Assembly: GCF_000368265.1 (NCBI RefSeq)
Contig: NZ_KB851219.1
Coordinates: forward strand, 848,454 to 912,453
Origin: Acinetobacter brisouisimilis
Lineage (GTDB): Bacteria; Pseudomonadota; Gammaproteobacteria; Pseudomonadales; Moraxellaceae
Length of the DNA stretch: 64,000 nt
Direction: 5' to 3'
In this document: piece by piece, positions 57,924 to 64,000 of the stretch
Layout: each line of letters opens with the position of its first letter
How positions within the stretch are numbered: position 1 is the first letter of the stretch
Made by a program: the position numbers and the translations under genes
Notes under the pieces: model-generated
Told to the model about the DNA's origin: nothing
Database searches by the model: none
The model's input: only the letters and a program-made list of their open reading frames with translations

Positions 57924-59228
57924 TTAGTGTCGAGAAATTGCAAGAAATTTATCGATGACAAAGAACAAGCCAAAAATCGCAACTGATGGAATTAACCATG
58001 CTAGATTTTGTGCATCGAGTGGTAATTGTGACAAAAAGCTAGGTACAAGATTGCTCAAGCTTGATGCTTTTAAACCTTCAAAAACACCAAAAACCAACGC
58101 AACAACAGTCACAGGCGTCACAATTAAAGATGGACGATTGAAAAACTTCCATAAGAAACTAAGAAGAATGACAACAATTGCTGGCGGGTAAATTGCTGTG
58201 AGTACAGGAACCGAAAATGCAATCAGTTTGGTTAAACCCAAATTGGAAATTAACAGTGCAAAGAGTACTAACACTAACACCAGTAATTTGTACGAAATTT
58301 TAGTCAGCTCATGGAAGTATTCAGCACACGAACAGGTTAAGCCAATCGCGGTTACTGTACAGGCAAGGAAAATTAAGACTGTTAAGAACAACGAGCCAAT
58401 ATCACCAAACGTATGTTGTACATAAGCATGCAGGATTTCCGCGCCGTTGGTTGCAGTCGTTATAAATGCATAGCTTTGCAAACCAAGGCGGAATAAGCAT
58501 AAATACAAAATTGTTAAACCAACGCCAGCCATAAGACTTGCAATAATTGCATAGCGCATGATTAACTTTTTGTCAGATACACCACGAGACTGAATGGCTT
58601 GTACAATGACGATACCGAAAACCAGTGCACCAAGCGTATCCATGGTTAAATAACCATTCACTAAGCCTTCAGACATTGGTTGCTGAATATAGTTATGTAC
58701 TGCTGGTGGCGCGACTAAAATCGGGAAGACCAACGTTGCGATACATAAAATTGCCAAAGCAACAATTTTGAGTGGTGCAAGCACATGCCCAATCGTATCG
58801 AGCAATTTGTTTGGATACAGTGAAATAATGCCAACAATGGTGAAATAAATGCAGCTATAAATAAATAGATGTATTGGAGAATTACCAAAGTAAGAGGAGA
58901 AACCGATTTCATAAGAAACGGTTGCAGTACGGGGAGTTGCAAATAAAGGGCCCACAGCTAAATAACAGACTATGGTCAGCAATAAACTTGAAAAACGACC
59001 TAAAGGAGCACTAAGCGTTTCAATAGATCCTTCTACACGAGAAAGCGCCATAATTGTTAAAACAGGTAACCCAACCGCAGTAATCAAAAAGCCTGCTGCT
59101 GCAAGCCAGACATGCTCACCAGCTTGCTGAGCAACAATGGGAGGAAAGATAATATTGCCCGCACCAATAAAGAGCGCGAAGGTCATAAAACCTAAAGCAA
59201 TAATATCTCGTATATTCAGCTTATTCAT
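57924..59228 (-). CDS. brnQ: Branched-chain amino-acid carrier BrnQ
   Basis: LIVCS-family cation symporter importing Leu, Ile and Val. The 434-residue protein has about 12 hydrophobic segments, starts with IIALGFMTFALFIGAGNIIF and contains FATPRTATVSYEIGF near residue 100, both family hallmarks. It has its own terminator. A very AT-rich upstream region separates it from the divergent map gene. The azlCD exporter for the same class of substrates lies 1.5 kb away. Confidence 0.94.
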   Translation of the reverse strand: MNKLNIRDIIALGFMTFALFIGAGNIIFPPIVAQQAGEHVWLAAAGFLITAVGLPVLTIMALSRVEGSIETLSAPLGRFSSLLLTIVCYLAVGPLFATPRTATVSYEIGFSSYFGNSPIHLFIYSCIYFTIVGIISLYPNKLLDTIGHVLAPLKIVALAILCIATLVFPILVAPPAVHNYIQQPMSEGLVNGYLTMDTLGALVFGIVIVQAIQSRGVSDKKLIMRYAIIASLMAGVGLTILYLCLFRLGLQSYAFITTATNGAEILHAYVQHTFGDIGSLFLTVLIFLACTVTAIGLTCSCAEYFHELTKISYKLLVLVLVLFALLISNLGLTKLIAFSVPVLTAIYPPAIVVILLSFLWKFFNRPSLIVTPVTVVALVFGVFEGLKASSLSNLVPSFLSQLPLDAQNLAWLIPSVAIFGLFFVIDKFLAISRH

Positions 59229-59586
59229 AAAAACAGGGAGGATGTTGAAACAAAGCGATAGATTCTAGTGCAAAAAAAAACTTTTTAAAATCCTTATGCT
59301 CTTAAATAAAGCATGATTATTTTTTATAAATTCCAATTCAGGAGGTTTAAATTTCTAGGTTTGATTTATTTGCATATATTAAATTTTATTTAAATATATA
59401 TTTTTTGTTTATATCTTAAAAATAAATATTATTTTTCATATATTTAAAAATAACAAAAAGTAAATTTTAGATTTAAACGCTTGCAGTTCTATGCGATGAG
59501 GATTATTTTTGAAATATTTACGATGTAAAATAGCCTAAGTAAATCAATCTAATTTCAGATTTGAAATGAAATAAAGGATACATTCT
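59229..59586. other. 358-bp control region between brnQ and map
   Basis: Extremely AT-rich, holding the divergent promoters. A copy of the 12-mer AATAGCCTAAGT is at 59529-59540, about 45 bases before map. No frames or strong hairpins are seen. Confidence 0.5.
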
Positions 59587-60381
59587 ATGCGAGCCACAAA
59601 AATTGTCATTAAAACCGAACAGGAAATCGAGAAATTAAGAATTTCTGGGCGGCTCGCTGCAGAAGTTTTGGCAATGATTGGTGAGCATGTTAAACCTGGG
59701 GTAACAACTGAATATCTAGATGATTTATGCCATGATTTTATAGTCAATACACTCAAAGTGATTCCTGCCAATATTGGGTATTATGGCTATACGAAAACGA
59801 CTTGTATTTCACCCAATGAAGTTGTTTGCCACGGCATTCCATCAAAAAAGGTCGTGTTGAAAGAAGGCGACATCATTAATATTGATGTTGCGATTATTAA
59901 AGATGGTTTTTATGGTGACACGAGTCGTATGTATTATGTAGGGCAGGTTACCCCACAAGCACAAAAACTGGTTGAAACGACCTATGCGGCAATGGTTGCA
60001 GGAATTCACGCCGTTAAACCAGATGCAACTTTAGGTGATATTGGTCATGCAATTCAAACATTGGCTGAAAAATCAGGTTATAGCATCGTGCGTGAATACT
60101 GTGGTCATGGTATTGGGCAAGTTTATCATGAACAGCCAAATGTATTGCATTTTGGGCAAAAAGGTCAGGGCTTAAAGCTTAAAAAAGGTATGGTATTTAC
60201 TATTGAACCAATGGTAAATATGGGTAAACCTCAAGTAAAAGAACTTACTGATGGTTGGACGGTTATTACCAAAGATCGTTCACTTTCCGCACAATGGGAA
60301 CATATGGTTGCTGTCACTAATGACGGTTTTGAGTTATTAACGCCGTGGCCAGAAGGCACAGGAACTTATCCAGCAATCTAA
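59587..60381 (+). CDS. map: Methionine aminopeptidase type I
   Basis: Removes the initiator methionine from new proteins. The 264-residue creatinase-fold enzyme shows metal ligands in INIDVAIIKDGFYGDTSR (two Asp), EYCGHGIGQVYHEQP (His), and FTIEPMVN (Glu), with AQWEHMVAV providing the last Glu region. AAAGGA precedes the ATG. The second amino-acid is not flanked by rpsB-tsf as in many genomes, so this could be a second map copy. An alpha/beta hydrolase follows 15 bases later. Confidence 0.93.
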   Translation: MRATKIVIKTEQEIEKLRISGRLAAEVLAMIGEHVKPGVTTEYLDDLCHDFIVNTLKVIPANIGYYGYTKTTCISPNEVVCHGIPSKKVVLKEGDIINIDVAIIKDGFYGDTSRMYYVGQVTPQAQKLVETTYAAMVAGIHAVKPDATLGDIGHAIQTLAEKSGYSIVREYCGHGIGQVYHEQPNVLHFGQKGQGLKLKKGMVFTIEPMVNMGKPQVKELTDGWTVITKDRSLSAQWEHMVAVTNDGFELLTPWPEGTGTYPAI

Positions 60382-60396
60382 TTTTGAGGTGAAGCA

Positions 60397-61287
60397 ATGC
60401 AGTATCAGGTTGAAAATATTTATTTTACGAGTTGTGGTGAGCGACTTGCAGCAGATGTTTATTTTCCACAAGAAATTGCATTGCCGCCCGTTATTATTAT
60501 GGCAAATGGTTTTGCCTGTGAACGGAAATTCAGTTTACCTGATGTTGCAGAGCGTTTTGCAGAGCAAGGTTTCGCCGTTATTTTATTTGATTATCGGGGT
60601 TTTGGTGAAAGTACAGGTCAGCCGCGCGAGTTAGTTTCACCCAAGCATCATTTGCAAGACTGGAAAAGTGTAGTTGAACAAGTCAAATCTTGGTCAAATG
60701 TGAATCAAGAACAATTGTTTTTATGGGGAGTTTCGCTCAGTGGAGGTCATGTCATGACCCTTGCAGCAGAAATTCCAAATATTAAGGCAATTATTGCGCT
60801 TGTTCCACATGTCGATGGTTTGGCGAGTGCCTGGTTATATCCCAAAAACTTACTTCCTCAGGCACTAAAATTGGCTTTACAAGATCTTTGGGCCGCACGC
60901 TTTGGACGTGTAGTAGGGATTCCTGTAGTGTCTAAAGAGGGTATTTGTTGTTTAGCAGGAGAGGGGTGTTATGATGCCTTTATGGAGAGTGTTCCTGAAA
61001 ACTCAACATGGAAAAACTGTGTTCCTGCAAGAATTTTATTAGAAATCAATACGTATCGCCCAACACATATTGCAAAAAAAATTAAGTGCCCAACTTTGAT
61101 GATTGCCGCACAGGATGATTGGCTTATTCCAATTACTGCAACACGAAAAGCTGCACAGAAAATTCAAAATGTTCAATTTATTGAATGGTCAATGACGCAT
61201 TTTGATATTGTCCATAAACAAAGTGACATCTTTGAGCAGTCTATTCAGACTCAGTTACAATTTTTAAAGCATCAGCTTCAAACCTAA
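60397..61287 (+). CDS. Alpha/beta hydrolase
   Basis: 296-residue serine hydrolase. The nucleophile motif is GVSLSGGHVM near residue 118, with FDYRGFGES near 65 as the oxyanion region, a late Asp in AAQDDWLIP near 245 and His in MTHFDIVH near 270. Probably a dienelactone-hydrolase or prolyl-oligopeptidase-like enzyme; the substrate is unknown. GAGG lies seven bases before the ATG and it starts 15 bases after map, so the two are likely cotranscribed. Confidence 0.87.
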   Translation: MQYQVENIYFTSCGERLAADVYFPQEIALPPVIIMANGFACERKFSLPDVAERFAEQGFAVILFDYRGFGESTGQPRELVSPKHHLQDWKSVVEQVKSWSNVNQEQLFLWGVSLSGGHVMTLAAEIPNIKAIIALVPHVDGLASAWLYPKNLLPQALKLALQDLWAARFGRVVGIPVVSKEGICCLAGEGCYDAFMESVPENSTWKNCVPARILLEINTYRPTHIAKKIKCPTLMIAAQDDWLIPITATRKAAQKIQNVQFIEWSMTHFDIVHKQSDIFEQSIQTQLQFLKHQLQT

Positions 61288-61467
61288 ATCTTTAAAGTGC
61301 TTAAATAGCCTAAGCACATTTGAAATGTTTCAACCAAATCATCAAAATTTAAAACAAATATATTGATGTATTTAGATGCATTTATTGGCTGTTATTTCTA
61401 TAAATGAATCAAAATAGCCTAAGTAATACTAATAAAAACATAGCACAATTAAAAAAATCTAAAAAAT

Positions 61468-61498
61468 AAAAAACGCAGAAAAATCCGCGCTTTTTAAA
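61468..61498 (-). terminator. Probable terminator after gcvH
   Basis: AAAACGC / GCGCTTTT-type hairpin flanked by A and T runs, 28 bases past the gcvH stop. The stem is short, so moderate support. Confidence 0.6.
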
Positions 61499-61525
61499 AT
61501 TTGATAAGACTAAAACAAATTTAAA

Positions 61526-61900
61526 TTATAAACCTGCTTCATAATCTTGAGCAGAAAGTAATTTTTCTACATCCGCCATATTGTCAGGTTTAATTTTATA
61601 CATCCAACCCGCACCATATGGATCATTATTGACTGATTCTGGTTCATCTTCTAAAGAAGTATTTACTTCAACGACTGTTCCAGCAATAGGGGAATAGATA
61701 TCTGAAGCAGTCTTTACAGACTCTACAACGCCAGCTTGTTCACCAGCATCTAAGTGATGATCAACTTCTGGAACTTCAATGTAAACTAGGTCACCTAAAG
61801 CATCTTGCGCATGGTCAGTAATGCCTGTAACAACTAAATCACCTTCAATTTTTGCCCATTCGTGCGTTGCTACATATTTTAAATCATTCGGGTGGTTCAT
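61526..61900 (-). CDS. gcvH: Glycine cleavage system H protein
   Basis: Lipoylated shuttle protein of the glycine cleavage complex, 124 residues. The lipoyl-lysine motif [14 protein letters not shown] lies near residue 60, and [20 protein letters not shown] near the N-terminus and [18 protein letters not shown] later are typical. GGAG lies five bases before the ATG. The other gcv genes are not next to it here. It follows an ABC exporter gene in the same orientation, probably with its own promoter. Confidence 0.96.
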   Translation of the reverse strand: MNHPNDLKYVATHEWAKIEGDLVVTGITDHAQDALGDLVYIEVPEVDHHLDAGEQAGVVESVKTASDIYSPIAGTVVEVNTSLEDEPESVNNDPYGAGWMYKIKPDNMADVEKLLSAQDYEAGL

Positions 61901-61974
61901 AATGACTCCATCATTAAAATCAACTATTGCAGTGAGTTATACCTGTTTTTTTAAAAAAACAAAAGTAAAAATGC

Positions 61975-63807
61975 TTAGTCTACCAAGAAGCCGCCAGTTT
62001 GCCTTTGCCAAAGCTGAGCGTAAATTCCATGAAGCTCCAATAATTCATTATGTGAGCCTTGTTCAACAATTTTTCCTTGATCCAGCACGACAATACGATC
62101 CATTTTAGCGATAGTTGATAAGCGGTGAGCAATTGCAATCACTGTTTTTCCTGCCATAAGGTCATTTAAACTCGACTGAATAGCGGCTTCAACTTCAGAA
62201 TCTAAAGCGCTGGTTGCTTCATCTAAAATTAAAATAGGTGCGTCTTTTAAAAATACTCGCGCTATCGCAATACGTTGGCGCTGTCCACCTGAAAGTTTTA
62301 CACCACGTTCACCGACATAAGCATTTAAACCTTTTTGCCCGCGAACATCTGATAAAGTGTCAATGAACTCTTTAACTTTAGCTTTTTCAATTGCATAATT
62401 AAATTGTTCATCAGAAGCATCAGTACGTCCATAACGGATATTTTCTGCGACTGTGCGATGTAATAGCGAGGTATCCTGTGTTACAAGCGCAATATGTTGG
62501 CGTAAACTGTCTTGTGTTACGTGTGCAATATTTTGATCATCAATCTCAATTGAACCGTGCTGAATATCATAAAAATGCAATAAAATTTGGATTAGCGTTG
62601 ATTTTCCTGCACCCGAACGCCCAACAATACCAATTTTCTCACCAGGTTTGATGCTCAAATTAAAATGATCAATGACATTACGATGTTGATTGTAGGAAAA
62701 ACACACATCTTTAAATTCAATTTTTCCACCCTGATTGAGTTGTAATGGCTGAGCATCAGGTTGATCTACAATCGAAACGGCTTGAGCAAGAGTATTTTTA
62801 CCGTCTTGAATCGTACCAATGTTTTCAAACAGCATAGAAATTTGCCACATGACAAATTCACTTAAACTATTGAGTTTTAAAATCATGGCTGTTGTTGCTG
62901 CAATAATTCCCAGTGCAACTTGTCCAAGTGTCCATAAATAAAGCGCTGTGCCGAGTACACCAATAAATAGTACAGCGCTTAATAATTTCAGACTTAATTC
63001 AAATAAAGTTGCAAGCCGCATTTGCGTATAAACAGTCACCATGAATTCCTGCATGGATGTTTTAGCGTACTGACTTTCGCGCTGTGTATGTGCAAACAGT
63101 TTAACGGTTTGAATGTTTGTGTAGGCATCGGTAATTCGCCCCGTCATGACAGCGCGAGCATCAGCTTGTTTTTTAGAAATCTGGATCATGCGTGGTACGA
63201 AAAAAATCGCTGAACAGATAAATAAAAGTAACCAAACAAATAATGGAATGAGCAAACTAGGGGCAACACTGCCAAGCATTAAACTGATTGAAATAAAATA
63301 AATCAGTACATAGGCGATAATGTCACCTAAAATCACCCAAAATTCACGTACTGCAAGTGCCGTTTGCATAATTTTAGCAGCCAACCGCCCAGAAAATTCA
63401 TTAGAGAAAAAGTCCAGACTTTGCTGCATCATCAAATTATGAAAACGCCATCTGAGGCGCATAGGGAATGAGCTAAATAAAATTTGATGGCGGATAATGG
63501 ATTGCATGGTTGCAAAGATAATATTAGCGACCAAAATAGCGACCAGCATGAGCAATTGCTGGGCATGTTGGCTCAGAAATGTGTTGGGGTGACTTTGGCT
63601 CAGCCAATCAACCAAATGTCCGATTTGTGAAAAAAATAACGCTTCAAAGCTAGCGGTGGCAGCAGTCAGTAGTACCAAAATAATTAAATAGTGTTTTAAT
63701 CCTTCAGCACATTGCCAAACAAATGGAAAAAAATCTTTTGGTAATGGTTTGTTTAGATTTTTCGAAGGATAGGGGTCTACACGATTCTCAAACCATTTTA
63801 ATAACAT
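61975..63807 (-). CDS. ABC exporter, fused permease and ATPase
   Basis: 610-residue type IV ABC half-transporter. An N-terminal membrane domain with about six spans covers residues 30-330; the ATPase domain has Walker A GIVGRSGAGKSTL, the Q-loop VTQDTSLL, signature KLSGGQRQRIAIARV, Walker B ILILDEATSALDSE and the switch IAHRLSTI. Probably acts as a homodimer. Substrate unknown; MsbA-like lipid export or drug efflux are both possible. GGAG lies seven bases before the ATG. Confidence 0.9.
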   Translation of the reverse strand: MLLKWFENRVDPYPSKNLNKPLPKDFFPFVWQCAEGLKHYLIILVLLTAATASFEALFFSQIGHLVDWLSQSHPNTFLSQHAQQLLMLVAILVANIIFATMQSIIRHQILFSSFPMRLRWRFHNLMMQQSLDFFSNEFSGRLAAKIMQTALAVREFWVILGDIIAYVLIYFISISLMLGSVAPSLLIPLFVWLLLFICSAIFFVPRMIQISKKQADARAVMTGRITDAYTNIQTVKLFAHTQRESQYAKTSMQEFMVTVYTQMRLATLFELSLKLLSAVLFIGVLGTALYLWTLGQVALGIIAATTAMILKLNSLSEFVMWQISMLFENIGTIQDGKNTLAQAVSIVDQPDAQPLQLNQGGKIEFKDVCFSYNQHRNVIDHFNLSIKPGEKIGIVGRSGAGKSTLIQILLHFYDIQHGSIEIDDQNIAHVTQDSLRQHIALVTQDTSLLHRTVAENIRYGRTDASDEQFNYAIEKAKVKEFIDTLSDVRGQKGLNAYVGERGVKLSGGQRQRIAIARVFLKDAPILILDEATSALDSEVEAAIQSSLNDLMAGKTVIAIAHRLSTIAKMDRIVVLDQGKIVEQGSHNELLELHGIYAQLWQRQTGGFLVD

Positions 63808-63891
63808 ACATTTTCTCCAAAGCTATAGATGTATTAAAACCGAAAAGCTGCTTTGAAGAAAATGTAATATGCAAAATTCTGCGATTAAAAA

Positions 63892-63999
63892 TTATTTTGT
63901 GGCTAAACCCTGCAAATCAATTTGCGAAGCTGACTGATAAATTCTTAAACCAAATTCAGGCAGAATGGAAATTAGATGATCAAAAATATCTGACTGGAT
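63892..63999 (-). CDS. C-terminal end of an unidentified gene
   Basis: A minus-strand frame open from the window edge ends at TAA (63892-63894), giving 35 residues: IQSDIFDHLISILPEFGLRI and about 15 more. The 5' part lies outside the window. It is in the same orientation as the ABC exporter, 84 bases upstream of its start, so they may share an operon. Too short to identify. Confidence 0.55.
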   Translation of the reverse strand: MQSDIFDHLISILPEFGLRIYQSASQIDLQGLATK

Positions 64000-64000
64000 A

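Noticed and set aside
61975..63807. Firm assignment of the ABC exporter as MsbA
   Set aside because: The domain layout fits many type IV exporters and lpxK, the usual msbA partner, is not in view.

Overview
The window looks like the chromosome of an Acinetobacter (Moraxellaceae). Base composition is moderately AT-rich. The gene sets are ones I associate with this genus: lldP-lldR-lldD-dld, a GntR-prpB-prpC-acnD propionate cluster, ubiCA, aroQ-accB-accC, a type I-F CRISPR array and several small Acinetobacter-type proteins. The assignment is inferred from gene content; no rRNA is present.

Layout. 1-150 is the end of a type I-F CRISPR array, with its presumed leader to the right and no cas genes in view. 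431-5852 holds prmB-aroC and the oppositely oriented aroQ-accB-accC fatty-acid and aromatic genes. 6.7-10.5 kb has an EamA exporter divergent from a MocR-type regulator, then an aldehyde dehydrogenase. 10.9-16.3 kb is a complete lactate operon behind three LldR-like operators. 16.3-20.4 kb is cpoB, the 4.5S RNA, recX-recA, and yrfG-hslR. 21.7-27.1 kb is the methylcitrate cluster. 27.2-30.2 kb is an AT-rich two-gene anti-phage system recognised as Hachiman (hamA nuclease, hamB helicase). 30.6-36.8 kb carries a zinc-ribbon microprotein, sdaA, a beta-barrel protein, small membrane proteins, rluA and rraB. prpF follows at 37 kb, 10 kb from its usual partner acnD. 38-64 kb is mostly housekeeping: lipase-like lipoprotein, ubiCA, lpxH, ppiB, glnS, an Lrp-type regulator, a PanE-like reductase, aspA, a LysR regulator, dapC, glnD, purT, azlCD, brnQ, map, gcvH and an ABC exporter.

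How parts work together. The lactate operon (permease, regulator, L- and D-lactate dehydrogenases) feeds pyruvate. The GntR-prpBC-acnD unit plus distant prpF forms the methylcitrate cycle. The same ATTGTCGACAAT palindrome lies before the GntR gene, before rraB and before prpF, which suggests one regulon that has been split.

Most interesting points. (1) hamB appears to start at an ATG overlapping the hamA stop, but its first 38 codons are one frame off the helicase at an A6 run; one extra A would restore a 695-residue protein. This could be inactivation, phase variation, a sequencing error or slippage. (2) Two dispersed copies of a structured RNA-like element (about 32.71 and 45.71 kb) share blocks and a compensating stem. 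(3) The 12-mer AATAGCCTAAGY recurs four times, always outside genes.
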